DNA from: Niebla homalea
Taxonomy: Eukaryota > Ascomycota > Lecanoromycetes > Lecanorales > Ramalinaceae
Direction: 5' to 3'
Length of the DNA: 64,000 nucleotides
NCBI GenBank assembly: GCA_019925105.1
Contig: JAHGAU010000022.1
Coordinates: forward strand, 496,001 to 560,000
Under the pieces are notes generated by a model that was given only the letters and a program-made list of their open reading frames with translations, was not told where the DNA came from and made no database searches. The position numbers were made by a program, and so were the translations under genes. This document shows positions 48,330 to 60,789 of this stretch, piece after piece. Position 1 is the first letter of the stretch. Each line of letters starts with the position of its first letter.

Positions 48330-50147
48330 CCCGATTATCATTAAAAATGTAAGATAATTAGCCCTTAAGGTTAAGATCGTAAAAAGCTTTTTTTTTCTTT
48401 ATTGCCGTTTACCCTTTATTATTTAATTAATTAAGCTTACGTTTTAAAGTTATTTTTAATTAATTTATTAAATTAATTTTATACGTATTATACCGTTGGA
48501 TTTTCATGGTTATTTAAGTTTCTTTACGTTTAATCTCCCTGGCTTTTATTATATATTTAGAATCTTATGTTAAATATCTTTCCTTATTATACGCGGCGTA
48601 TTTAAACGTACCCTTTATAAGTCCCTTAATTACTAGCTTTATATACTTATAGGTATTATAGCCCTTAATATAAATTATATATTTTATAATATTAAAATAT
48701 TTTATAATAATATATTTATAACTTTAATACTTAAAATATTAATAAATATTAACCGTTTTATTTTATAACCGAATTATTTTAAGAAATCCCTTTTTAATAA
48801 TCCTTTTATTTAAAACGTTATTATATATTTTTATTAATATTATATTTAATATAATAATAAAGTACCTTTTTATACGTTTTAAGGAATTAAATCTTTTTAT
48901 TATTAATAGAAGTTTATAGTTAATAATTTTAAGCCTTAAGTAAAAAACCGTATTTTTTTTTTTTCTATATTTTTTAATGTAACCTTTTTCTTGGCTTCCT
49001 TAAAACGTAATAGGTATATTTTATTTATTATAATGGTAAATAATTACCTTAAAATTTTAATTGATTTATATTCTCTTTTATTAATTTAAGCCTTAAATTT
49101 CTTTAAGTTTTTTTTCGCCTTTAAAAACGCTATATTAAGAAAGATATCCTTACTTTATAATTTACGTATTATAATAATTTATTTTATTAATAGTTCCGTT
49201 ATTATTTTAAAAGTTTTTATTAATTATAACGGGTTTATTTTTACCGTTATATTCCTTTCCTTATTACTAAATAGGCGGACCGTTATTATTTTCGCCTTTT
49301 TTAATATAGCTGCTTTTTCTTCTATTATCCTTTTATTCTTTACCGCGGATACCCTTTTTATTATTTTTATTGCTTAACTTTCTCTTATTTAAGGGGCCGT
49401 TACCTTCGCACTTTCACCTTATATACTTAATTTTAAACCGCCGTTTTTACCCTTTATTAACGCCCTCGCTTTTATCCCTTAAAAGCCCCGTAAACGCTTT
49501 ACTTCCCTTAATCTTATTTTTACCTTCGTATAAAAGTCTTTTACGCCTTTTAATCTAATTTATAATATCGGTTAGGTTTTTAACGTAATATCCTTTTATT
49601 TTACTATAAGGAGTTTTTCCAGGGCCTTTATTGTTTCCCTTACCGCCCTCTCGCCCTCCCTTACCGGATAACGTATTATCTCTATTTTTTACCTTTAATC
49701 TTTTAAGGTCCCGTTTTCTTTATTAACTTTATTTCCCTTTTATATACTTTTAATAGCACTTTTACCGCGGTTTTCCCATTTTTTCCCTCCGTTCGTACTC
49801 TTCATTATTAATGCCGTACCGGCCTTTTTACTTTTTTATTTACTTATTACCTCCGTACTATTATTACGCGTTTTACGCGTTTTAATACGCGTATTCTATT
49901 AATTTTAATTCCCTTGTTTATTTTAAGCGTTATCCGGCTTATTATTATTATATTGCCCGTACGCGTCGCTACCGTTTCTATTAATATAGGTTACTTGCCC
50001 GTTTACCACCTTATTCTCAACCATTATATTACTTCCACTTATCGCACTTAATGCATTCCCCTCACTGTCGCTAGAGCTATGCATATACGCATCGTTTTGG
50101 ATCTCTGGGGTCCCTTTGTTCGTCGCTATCTTATCAAACTTCTTCAA
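48330..50147 (-). pseudogene. LINE copy 3 ORF1 (reverse), N-terminus open
   Basis: The first part is open from 50147 down to 49923. It reads IATNKGTPEIQNDAYMHSSS, then SDSEGNALSAISGSN, then VENKVVNGQVTYINRNGSDA and QYNNNKPDNA, and ends at a stop. The true start codon (ATG in other copies, at 50120-50118) is now ATA, and the open frame only extends upstream through a TTG. The segment after residue 43 (VVNGQVTYINRNG) is shared with copy 4 but not with copies 1, 2 and 5. The zinc-knuckle part, further left, is strongly decayed. This is the longest open coding remnant of ORF1 in the window. Confidence 0.75.
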
Positions 50148-50161
50148 TTCTGCCTTCTATC

Positions 50162-50173
50162 AAACCATAACGG
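50162..50173 (+). repeat. Target-site duplication of LINE copy 3, right (12 bp)
   Basis: aaaccataacgg is identical to 44325-44336. Confidence 0.85.
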
Positions 50174-51280
50174 TTGTAAGCACGTTACGGAATATAGTAC
50201 TAAAAGTCCTAAATAACGTTAAAGTCTAGATATTCTATTATCTTCTTAACTTTATACTTAATTAAGTTTATAGTATTTTATTCAGCTCCTAAGGGGGTAC
50301 TCCTTATGGACGTCTTTACAGCCGCTGGAATATAGTAGCCTTATCGGGGCTTCGAGGTTGATCCGCTCGGGGAGGGCGTCCGGAAATTAATATAATTTAC
50401 TCGATACTTTAAGCTTATAACGTAGGATTAATAATAATAAATAATAAACTCTAACGTCATCCAGGACTTTTAATACTATATTCCGTAAAAACGGAGTCTT
50501 TCACTAAATTACCTCTTATATTGCGACGCCTTAATTTATTTTATATTGCTTACATTAAATAATACTTAAATCCTTTTCTCACTTATCCTTTATATTGCGA
50601 TCCAGTTTTAATACTTCTTATAACTTATTATTAAGCCTCTTTTCACCTAAATCCTACCTTATTGTACATAATATTTATATGCGTTATACGCCTTTTAAAT
50701 CTTTCACTTAAAAACGGCTAACTTAAAGACCTTTACCTTGAATTTTTACCCAATAAGTAGTCGTTAAAGCAAGTACCTCCGTAAGAAGAAATTACCAAAA
50801 ATACTACTATTCCTCCTTTACGGCCGCCGTTATAAATAGTACAACTAGCTGCTCCGTAAGTATCTGCTTTATTACTACCTTAAGCTCCAGTATCCATAGT
50901 AAATAAGTCAGGAAAAGATATTATAATTCATAAAAGCAAATAATAGCAAATACGTATCGGGCGTATATAAGGGTAGATCACTCGGGCCCACTAAGTAACC
51001 GTAATCCATACCCAGCTCCCAGTAAACAGGCCTTGCCCGTTTTGCGGGTAACAAAATGAGACACCCTTACCGGATGTCTGCCCGGTTTATACCAAATCAC
51101 CACTTTTAAATCAGCTCCCAAAATGATTCAAAACTCGTATAATACGCCTTAAGAAGGAATTATCGCAAGGAAAGGAAAGCTGTGCCTATTAAAGGGGACG
51201 GAATATTGTGAATACCAGTCTATATGCCTATGCCGTAACAATTATTTAATTTACTTTAAGTACCAGATTAAACGCTATAA
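50174..51280. other. Unassigned, less mutated sequence right of LINE copy 3
   Basis: This continues the sequence left of 44325. It keeps more C, G and CpA than the elements (for example 50990-51230), so it is either single-copy or lightly RIPed. No long reading frame was recognised. It could be the 3' part of the element with the possible protease at 43.5 kb or a decayed host sequence. It ends where a family A LTR begins. Confidence 0.4.
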
Positions 51281-51442
51281 TGTTGAAGTTAAGAGGTATA
51301 AGTTGCTTGATTATTACTATGTACAGAAGTAAAACTATATACAAAGTATATACCGCTATCCCACTTAGGTTTAGTACGTCCGCCTTATTTAATCTGATCC
51401 GCGTTACGTAATTTCTTAAGTAGCAATCCTATATATTTAATA
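51281..51442 (-). repeat. 3' LTR of copia A3
   Basis: This 162 bp family A LTR in reverse starts tgttgaagttaagagg and ends cctatatatttaata. Confidence 0.87.
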
Positions 51443-51804
51443 TTCCCCTTCGAACTTCGTATATAGCCTATATATCTTACTTACTAAATTAATTTTTTAT
51501 AGCCTTAACGTTATATCCTTTTATATAAGAGTCCCGTTACCGGATTTACTACGTAGCTCCCTAATTATTAAGTGGCTGGTTTTTTTGTTATTAAGTGGTT
51601 AACTCTTTTATATAATTATTACTTATTACCCGGCTTATTATTAGGTCTATTATCAGTAAGCATACGGTCCTTAAACTATCGATATAGTGGCTCCTTAAGG
51701 CTTAAAGCCGGTTTAAACTATATAAAGGTTTTAATAAGTAAGGCCTTTATTAACCCGTTAACTACCTACTTTATAACATAGATATACTCGAAATTAACGG
51801 TATT

Positions 51805-51818
51805 AACCTTAAGTTAAT
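51805..51818 (+). repeat. Target-site duplication of LINE copy 4, left (14 bp)
   Basis: aaccttaagttaat is repeated at 57619-57632. The empty site is seen in copies A1 and A2 as (a/g)ccttaagttattcccg near 19738 and 25078, which confirms the insertion point. Confidence 0.9.
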
Positions 51819-51824
51819 TATAGA

Positions 51825-53600
51825 ATGATGGCGACGAACAAAGGGACCCCAGAGGTCCAAAACGATGCGTATATGCATAGCTCTAGTAACAGTAAGAGAA
51901 GTACATTAAGTGCGATAAGTGGAAATAACGTAATAATTAAGAATAAGGTGATAAACGGGTAAATAACCTATATTAATAGAAATGGCAATAACGCGTATAA
52001 ATAATATAATAATAATAAGCCGGATAATACTTAAAATAAATAAGGAAATTAAAATTAATAAAATACGTATATTAAAGCGTATAAAACGTATAATAATAAT
52101 ATAGAAATAATAAATAAATAAAGGGGTAAAAAGGCCGATACGGTATTAACAATAAGGGATACGGACGGAAGGAAGAGGTAAAAAGACCGAAATAAAAGTA
52201 TTATTAAGGATATATAAAGGGGAAATAAAATTAATAAAGAAGATAGAACCTTAAGGAATTAAAAATAAAAACGGAAACGGTATATTGTTTAATAAATAAA
52301 GGCGAGAAAGCAATAAAGGAAATAATAAAAACCTTAAAAGGACTCCTTATAATAAAGTAAAAAGATATTACGTTAAAGATTTAATCGATATTATAAATTA
52401 AATTAAAAAACGTAAAAAACTTCTATATAAAAATAAAGATAAAATTAAAGGAAACGGAGCGGTTATAAAACTTTTAAAAGGCGGTAATAAAGGTATTAAT
52501 AAAAAATAAAGATAACGGCTTAAAATTAAATATATAAAGCGAAAATATAAAAATAGTAATTTTTTAAATAAAAAAGAATTAAACGATAAGGATAATAAAA
52601 AGGATACCCGCGGTAAAAAATAAAAAAATAACGGAAAAGAAAATAACCGTATTAAAGAAAATAAAGATAATAATAATCTGCTTATTTAATAATAAAGAAA
52701 AGAATATAACGGTAAAAATAAACCCATTATAATTAATAAAGGCTTTTAAAATAATAACGGAACTATTAATAAAATAAATTATTATAATACGTAAACTATA
52801 AAATAAAAATATTTTCCTTAATATAATATTTTTAAAAGCGAAAGAAAACTTAAAAAAGTTTAAAATTTAAATTAATAAAAAAGAATATTAGTCGGTTAAA
52901 GTCTTAAAATAATTATTTATTATTATAATAAATAAAATATATTTATTACGTTTTAAGGAAGCTAAGAAAAAGGTTACGTTAAAGAATATAAAAAAAAAAA
53001 ATATAATTTTTTACTTAAAACTTAAAATCGTTAATTATAAATTTCCGTCGGTAATAAGGAGATTTAACTCCTTAAAATATATAAAAAAATATTCTATTAT
53101 TATATTAAATATAACGTTAATAAAGATATATAATAACGTTTTAAATAAAAGGATTATTAAAAAAGATTTTTTAAAATAATTCGGTTATAAAATAAAGCGG
53201 TTAATATTTATTAATATTTTAAATATTAAAGTTATAAATATATTATTATAAGGTATTTTAATATTATAAAATATATAATTTACGTTAAAAGTTATAATAC
53301 CTATAAGTATATAAAATTAATAATTAAGGGGCTTATAAAGGATATACTTAAATAAGCCGCGTATAATAAAGAAAGATATTTAATATAGGATTCTAAGTAT
53401 ATAATAAAAGTTAAAGAAATTAAACATAAAGAAACCCGGATAACCGTAAAAATCTAACGGTATAATATATATAAAACTGGTTTAATAAATTAATTAAAAA
53501 TAGCCTTAAAATACGAACTTAATTAATTAAATAATAAAGGGTAAATAACGGTAAAAAAGAAAAAACTCCTTATAATCCCGATTTTAAAGGCCGGCCGTTT
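51825..53600 (+). pseudogene. LINE copy 4 ORF1
   Basis: Two in-frame ATGs (51825 and 51828) begin MMATNKGTPEVQNDAYMHSSS, continuing to AISGNNVIIKNKVING, with the first stop (TAA from CAA/CAG) before ITYINRNGNNA. This matches copy 3. Zinc-knuckle codons are recognisable at about 53213-53313, with all Cys read as Tyr and the His also lost. It is heavily broken by TAA. Confidence 0.72.
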
Positions 53601-53659
53601 TATATCTTTAATAATAGCCAAGAAAATACTTAGTTAAAAAACATTTAATTTTAATAAAA

Positions 53660-56600
53660 AATTTATAACTTAAACGGATATAAAAAAAGAGCCTTTATAA
53701 AAATTAATATATAATATATTAATGTTTTTAAGAATAATATAATATAACGTTTATAATAAGGGAATTAAAGTAATAATATTAATATTTAAGTTTAAAGAAA
53801 TTAAAAACGTTAACGTTATAATAATATAAGAATTATTATATAATTTATATATATATTCGTTTATTAACCCGGGGGAAAAGTTTTACTTAACTTTTAAGGG
53901 GGATAAAATAATTAAAATATACTTCTTTATAAATAAACGGTTTAACGTAAATAATTAAGATATTACTTATTATAATAAAAACCTTTATATATTCTGTATT
54001 ATAAAGGAAAAGGACTTAAAAAGCGACCTTAATATTTATAATATATATAATCCGTTATTAATTAATAAAAAAGGACCTTTTATAATATTATTACTTAAAA
54101 AATCTTAATTACTTTAAATAAATATATATTATTTAAAGATTTTAACTTATATTACTATATATAAAACGAGGAAGGACATATAATAAATTATATTAAATCG
54201 GATAACTTATTAATAGTTATTATTTAAATTAATTTTTTATTATTAATATTATAAAAAATTATTACGTAAAAAAGTTATAAATTAAAAACGATAATTAATT
54301 TAATTTTTAATACGGAAAAAATTACCGGCACGGTTATAATATATAAACTATAAAAGGACTTAAAATACGGCTCGGATTATATACCGATATAAATAACTTT
54401 AAATTAAACTATTAATATAACCTTATTATTATTAATAAAGAAAACGTAAAAAACGGTTAAAAAAATAAAGGTTTATATAAAAGCGGAAGAAATAATAATA
54501 TAATTTATAAACCTCCTTTAATTAAATAATAAAAACCAGATTAACCTTTTTATAAAGTAAATAATAAAAATATTAAATAAAGTAATCGATAAAATTATCT
54601 TAATAATAAAACTTTTTTAAAAAGTTAAAACCTATTAAAATAAAGGATATATAACCGTAATTATAAAGGTAAAAAGATTAATTAAGTAAGCTTTTAAGTA
54701 TAAAAATTAAAAGATATTTAATTAATTAAAGGTTACTTTAAAAAAAAAAAAAAAAAGATTATTAAGAAAATTAAGTAAATATATTTTTAATTTATAATAT
54801 ATAAGTTAATAATTTTATTTTATAATATTTAAAAGTTAATAAAGTATAATAAAGAATAAAATAAGAAATTAAAATTTATTTTTAAATTCTTACCCCTTAA
54901 AAGACCCGATAATATATTAATTAATACCTTTAACGGTAAAATTAAGGCCCTTAAAAAGCATTTTTCCCCTTTTTATTAAAAATTAACCTAAATAATATTA
55001 ATAACGTTATATACTTTAACCTTATATTAATAAATAAAATAATAATATAAAATATAATAATTAAGGCAATTAATAAATTAAAGAAGAATAAAGTCCCGGG
55101 ATTAAATAAGATTCCCAATAGATTCTTAATAATAATAATTTTACCGTTTAAAAAGGTCTTTATTTACCTTTTTTAAGTATATTTTAACGATAATTATTAT
55201 TTATATAAGTTTAAGGAAATAAAAACGATTATCTTTAAGAAGTTTATTAAGCCGGATTACTTTAAAATAAAGTCTTATAAACTTATTATACTTTTATATA
55301 CGTTAAAGAAAACCTTAAAAATAATAATAATAAGGATCTTTAACGATTATATAAAGAATTATAGACTTCTCCCCGATTAATAAATAAGAATAAAGAAAAA
55401 TTAATTAATAAAAATAGCCCTTAAAGGATTAATTAACGGTATATATATAATATAAAGTTATAAAAAGAAATATATTATAAGTTTTCTTTCTTTCAATATT
55501 ATAAGTACTTTTAATAAGGTAAATTATTAAAGGTTATTATATAACTTAAGGAAGAAAAGGATATTACTTTTCTTAATTAAATAAATAAAGAGTTTTTTAA
55601 GTAATTAAGTTATATTAATTAATTTAAAATAAAAAATAAGCTTAATAAAGCTTATTATAATAAAGATTCCTTAAGGATCGTTTATTTTTTTTATATTATT
55701 CTTATTCTTTAATAATTTATTAATCGAAAAGCTTATTAAATTAAAATAAAAAATTTAAGTTAAAAGCTTTATTAATAATATTCATTTTTTAGTTTATAAT
55801 ACCTTTATATATATAAACTATTTAAAATTAAAATAAACCTATAAAGTTTATCTTTAATAAACGAGAACTTATAAAACTTAATTTACATTATATAAGTATA
55901 AATTTATTTATATAATTAAGAGCTTAAAGTTATATAATATAATAATTATAATAGACTTAAGTAAAGTTACGGTAAAGCCGGATATTAATATTAAAGTTTT
56001 TAACCTTTAAATAAATAGGAAGTTTAATTAAAAAGACTATATAAAAAAGGTTTAAAAGAAGATAACTTTATAAGAAAAAAACCTTACTTATTTTACCGTA
56101 TTAATATAAAAAGTTACGTTATAAAAAACCCGGACTATTTATTAAGTTATAATAAAGTTAATTATAAATAACATTATAGTTATTTAATATATACTTAAAA
56201 GTACTCCGGGATATAAGAAAGAGTTTATTTAAATATTATAGAAAGTCTAGAATTAATATTTAAGAATAATTAACGGTATTTATAAAATAATTTTTATCCC
56301 GGTATTAAAGTTTAAGGTTTTTATACCGTTAATTAAGGTCGTGTTAAATTAAATAATTGCTTAAATAAAATTAAAGAAATATATATATTTAACTATAATA
56401 ATAAAAAATAAGTGGATCCGTTAAAATCTTAATAAGCTTAAAGTTAAAAAAAGTAAATTAAAAATATTTATTTCTTTTTTTATTAAGATAAAATAAGAAT
56501 AAATTAAAAAGGAAATTAATTTTACCGGTATCCCGGAGGTTAATTTAAACGGATATAAATCCCCGCTAAGTATAAAAAAGATTAAAATTAAAGGGATTTA

Positions 56601-57440
56601 AAGAGTAAAAACTATAATAATTATTTTATAAGTTATAATAAAGTAAACCGAATATTAACGGAGATATAAAAATTTTATACCTTAAGGTTATCGTTATTTA
56701 ATTTTTAACGATAAAAAGATTATTAATAAGTATTTTTATCGTTATAATATTATAAGGAAGGGTAATAATATATTAATAATTTAACTCCGGACGGATAAAA
56801 ACGGTTTAACTTATTTTTTATTTATTATATATATTAAAGGTCAAATAAACGCCGGATATAAATACGGATAAAGGAAATAAGACGTTATATACGTCTTTAT
56901 TTCTTATTTTTTATTTATAGAAGTTAAGTTAAAACTTATTATAAAAGTTAATATTTATAATTATTATTAAATATTATTTATAAAACGAAATATCCGGATA
57001 ATTATTAAGTTTATAATATTTACCGGACTATTATTATAGTTTAATTTTATTATAAAGATAAATAAGGTTATTAAAAACCTTATAAAGAAGGTTCGTTATT
57101 AATTAAGGAATAAAAAAAGGAATAAAAACCGGTTACGTTAATTATATAAATCGGAAAGTATTTTCTATAATTATAAAAATATAATAATAAACGCTTATTA
57201 AAAGTTTTTAAAAAGTTAACGGCAATAATAATATAAAAAAAATATATATTAAACGTATAAGTATTAATAAGAATATTTAAAGGTATTATATAAGGTTAAA
57301 ATAATATAAATATATAAAGGAATAAAAGAGTTATAAGCTTAAGGATAATCCTTATAAGGATATAGTCGTAATATTACGGATTCTCTTAAGGGAGTTAGAA
57401 TATAAAAAGTATATAAATAGATTACTATTCTTTAAACGGC
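53660..57440 (+). pseudogene. LINE copy 4 ORF2
   Basis: Motifs are read by alignment with copy 2. Endonuclease KDFNLYYYI is near 54137-54165 (GDFN box). RT KNKVPGLNKI lies near 55085-55115, an RRKINxxIALKGL-like motif near 55390, and FINNIHFL at about 55765-55790 (FVDD box with both Asp changed). The finger region near 56845-56900 reads NAGYKYG*RK*DVIYVF, with CxC and His replaced. It is strongly decayed and inactive. Confidence 0.72.
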
Positions 57441-57618
57441 CGTTAATATTTTTTACCTTAAGGGATAAAGGGTAGAAACCTGGTAAACGCTGATTTTTGC
57501 TTTAACGTTATAAATATCAGGTTTTTACGGTTATTAATAAGGTTAAAAGGCCGCGTATTAAGGAACGCCGGAATTAACTTAGCTAGACCCGTAGTATAAA
57601 TCAATCAATTAATTAATC

Positions 57619-57632
57619 AACCTTAAGTTAAT
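57619..57632 (+). repeat. Target-site duplication of LINE copy 4, right (14 bp)
   Basis: aaccttaagttaat is identical to 51805-51818. The copia A3 sequence resumes here. Confidence 0.9.
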
Positions 57633-58760
57633 CTCGTAGCTAATATAGTTAAATATTTATATATTTTATCTTTACATAATATACCGGGTTTTTAATTAAT
57701 ACTAAAGCCCCTTAATTATTATTATAAATCATAATAATAAATATATATCCAGATTTATCGGGCTATATTTATCTTAATAAGTCCTTTAATTAAATAGCTT
57801 CCTTAATAGCCTACGTTTATCCTATATACTCGGCTTTATAAGTAAATAACGTTATAATTAATTACTTTTTTAAAGATTAATAAACCGGTATATTCCTTAC
57901 GTTAAAAGGTAGTCTAAAGTTAACTTACGGGTAAAGTTAACCGTAAAATCGGAGTCGGTATACTTATTAAAAGCTTTAAGCTTGCCCTTATATATCAATT
58001 AAAAGTATATAATAATCCGTAAATAACGTATAATTTACCTTATATATAATTAATATTAATAAAACGGATTTATAAAATATCGGTTAATAATTATTACGTA
58101 TAAGCTATGTCCGGTTGTATATTAAGCATAATATATATTAATAAACTTATAATGAATTAATATTATTATTCAAACTCCGGCTTTACTTAATAGCCCTTAA
58201 ATAACGGTTCCGGCCTAAATTTAACTTATATAAGTATATATATTCAATAAGCTTTTTATTAACCGTAATTTCGTATTACTTTCTTAATATAAATTTCCCA
58301 GTTAAAATGGATCGTACGGTTTTATCGGTTTAAAGTAATAATAATATTTAAATAATAGCTTATTAAACTTAAGTTAAATATACGGAATTCCTTATTAAGT
58401 ATAGCCTTTAAGTCCTAAATTTTTTACTTAAACGGATTAATTATTAAAACGTTATCTATATATATAATTATAATCGTACCGGTTTTAAAGTAAAAGAATA
58501 CGTAATAATCCGTATAAATAAATTTAAAACTTTATATAGTTATAAACTCTTATAAACGATTATATTTATAACCGTAATAATTACTTTAATCTATATAAAC
58601 CTTTCTTAAACTTATAATAAAGCTTCTTACCGTTTTTATTAATCTTTTTTTATCCTTTTAATTATTTTACGTATACTTTTTCTTCAATTAAATTACAAAG
58701 GAATATTATTTTAAGGTCTATTTACTCTAAATCTTAATTATTACTCACTATAAAAACAAA
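57633..58760 (-). pseudogene. Copia A3 RNase H and RT remnant (reverse)
   Basis: This is collinear with 25085-26215 of A2. The YVDD region (YIDNVLI-like) lies in the complement of about 58440-58475, YGLKQ-like text in the complement near 58570-58600, and the RNase H segment in the complement near 57850-57990. Similarity ends abruptly near 58760, in the RT N-terminal third. Stops throughout make it inactive. Confidence 0.75.
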
Positions 58761-59120
58761 TAAAAACTTATACCTAATATGTTAATTTAATATGTAAAAA
58801 TATACTATTTTAGCCCTTAATTTATCATTAAGTTAATTACGGTATTAATAAGAAGATCCCTTAAACTCAAATAAAAGGAATAAAAAGGTTTTTAAAAGAA
58901 ATAATATATATATATTATTTCTTTAATAAAATAACTTCTTAACTTTATAATCGATATTTTAAACCAAGAATTATTTTATTAAAGTTTATTTACTTAAGTA
59001 TTATAAACCAGATTAAGCCGGTAAATTTTAATATAATTATACATTTTATTCTTTTCTAGGATAACTTTATTTAAATATTAAAAGTTTACTTAATAATTCA
59101 TGAGTAAGACATAATCCGTA
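58761..59120. other. Unassigned AT-rich sequence
   Basis: This lies between the broken end of copia A3 and a small integrase-like patch. I see no gene, repeat or clear motif. Confidence 0.4.
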
Positions 59121-59240
59121 AACCTAAATAATTTTAAGTTAAATATAAAATTATTAACCGGAAGTTAAGTACTTGCGGGTAAATAACGGGGGTAAATACG
59201 TATTAAAAGACTTTTAAGATTACCTTAAAAACTATATTAT
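59121..59240 (+). pseudogene. Copia integrase patch (diverged)
   Basis: aataattttaagttaaat and aacgggggtaaatacgta resemble the family A segment near 11970-12060, which encodes the NGGEY box of copia integrase (here NGGKYV). The patch is about 120 bp, forward, with no other domain next to it. It could be the remains of an older copia insertion. Confidence 0.45.
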
Positions 59241-59850
59241 ATATATAAATTAACGGTATAAAGTAGTCCTACATCTGAAATTCTTAACCTGCTCGGATCG
59301 AGTAGTTAAAAAAAAGTGATTTATTCACTTAGACCGCTCGAGAGTTATTTACGAGCAAGTTAGAAACTTTACGGGCGCTCTAAGCAGTCCTAAGTAAAAA
59401 AAGAAAGTCAAAAGTAAAAAAGGTTTAAAACGGTAAAATAATAGGTTAAAATTTTTATGAATTTTTTTGCCAAGGTTTTTAGCGTATAGATAGCTACGGG
59501 TATTACCGTTACCCCCCTATAAGCCGTAATATTCAACGTTTTTTTAGAACTAATCATAGTTTCCTTTTTTAAAATAAAGTTTACCCTAGGAACTAGTAGT
59601 ATTATTAGGTAGGGGGGGGAGGTAGGTAGTTAATGGAGGTAAATTAAAAAAACCGTTGAGTTAAAAAACTTATAAGCAAATGGAAAACTTATAAGTAACC
59701 CAGGATACCCATAAGCGTTCAGAGGTTAAGCGAGGATGGACATAGGAATTTTCTGCTTAATGATCGACTCGCGTTGCCTTAGAGCGCTTATATCCGGGTT
59801 TAAGAGTTTATAGATATTAATAGAACTTTATAAATAAAAAATTTAATTAG
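59241..59850. other. Low-RIP island with inverted gcgctctaag motif
   Basis: This island keeps C, G and TpG (for example tgctcggatcgag, gaggatggacatagg) unlike its neighbours. gcgctctaag at about 59377-59386 is found inverted as cttagagcgc near 59779-59788, about 400 bp apart, and a g-run lies near 59610. I recognise no gene. A small DNA transposon or a single-copy remnant is possible. Confidence 0.4.
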
Positions 59851-60789
59851 GATATTAAGGAACGGACTTATATAACGATTTATAACATAAGTTTATTTAA
59901 GAACTTTTATCTGGAAATTATAATAACTAATAGTTATTCTATTATAAAAGAATTCTACGTTTAATTTAAAAAAAGGAAATTATCTTATATTAAATACAAT
60001 ATAATTAAGGACCGGACTTATTATATTAATAAGTAATTAAGTTATTAATATAGGGTAAGATTATAGAATATTAAACCTCCTTAAATTAAAAAACCGGTTT
60101 ATTTATATTATTAAGTTATAACAATAAGACTATAAAACTATATTTGGTCTTTAACGCTTAAATACGGACTTTTAATAGAAGACTTAAGACGATTCTTTAG
60201 TCATGTTTTATATTAAAAAGCGGAAATTAATTTATTAAATAACTTTAGTAAAAAGATCTTGTCGAAAAGATTTAACGTTTAAAAAAGGATATATAGCCTT
60301 AATAATTTTTTATTTTGAAAAAGAATTATACTAGATTAACTTTATAATAACGTTTTTTATTAATAATACTTTAAACGATATACTTATAGGTAATTCAATG
60401 TTAAATAAAGAATTGAAAATAACGTTTAAGTCTAATAGCTTTTAAATTAAGATAAGTATTATAATAAATTGCGGGAAAAAATCAAAATTAATTTTGAAAA
60501 TAATCCTAAGCTTAAAATTCTTAAGTATTTAAAGCTTTAGGATATATCCTTAAACTTAATATTTACTTCTATTAATACAATTGTTTCGGACGAAGAAAAG
60601 GATATTTATTATTTAATTTTAATATTGTTTAAGAACGAGTTAAAACTATCTATATTAAAAACCTATTATGAAGCTAAATGATATTTATTAAAAAAATAGA
60701 TTAATAATCAATCAAAAAATCTTTTTTTAGTTGTTATATTAATAACTGGTATTCGGTTCTTACATTTAAATATACAATATTCTTTAATA
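59851..60789. other. Unassigned AT-rich sequence
   Basis: Short open stretches exist (about 60480-60680 reads as Lys/Leu/Ile-rich text with one or two stops), but nothing matches a family I know. It lies directly upstream of a copia RT fragment, so it may be an eroded part of the same element. Confidence 0.35.

Larger units (their letters stand above)
44337..50161 (-). mobile_element. LINE (Tad1-like), copy 3, full length, reverse, with TSD
   Basis: This 5.8 kb element has (TTGA)4 at its left end, the complement of the TCAA tail, and its 5' end at 50161, flanked by the 12 bp duplication. The 5' leader (about 30 bp) differs in length from the other copies. ORF1 differs from copies 1, 2 and 5 after residue 43 and agrees with copy 4, defining a second subfamily. 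Confidence 0.9.
51819..57618 (+). mobile_element. LINE (Tad1-like), copy 4, full length, inside copia A3
   Basis: This 5.8 kb element with exact ends was inserted into the RNase H coding part of copia A3. A short leader tatagaATGATGGCG precedes ORF1. The tail at 57601-57620 reads tcaa tcaa ttaa ttaa tcaa, with two of five units changed from CpA to TpA. The interior is the most AT-rich of the LINE copies. ORF1 belongs to the same subfamily as copy 3. Confidence 0.92.
51281..58760 (-). mobile_element. Ty1/copia family A, copy A3 (reverse), split by LINE copy 4, 5' half lost
   Basis: The 3' LTR (51281-51442), PPT complement (ttccccttc), minisatellite remnant and RNase H tail run to 51804-51818. 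The element resumes at 57633 with RNase H and RT up to about 58760, where similarity to A1 and A2 stops. The 5' half, including the other LTR, is absent. The interruption is a full-length LINE with a 14 bp duplication of copia sequence. Confidence 0.87.

Noticed and set aside
49370..49558. 62-codon + strand open frame
   Set aside because: Antisense to LINE copy 3 ORF1.
50990..51230. Possible host gene in the less mutated stretch
   Set aside because: Stops occur in all frames within short distance, with no splice-consistent open segments or recognisable domain.
51572..51781. 69-codon + strand open frame
   Set aside because: Lies over the minisatellite remnant and antisense to the RNase H tail of copia A3. 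Not a gene.
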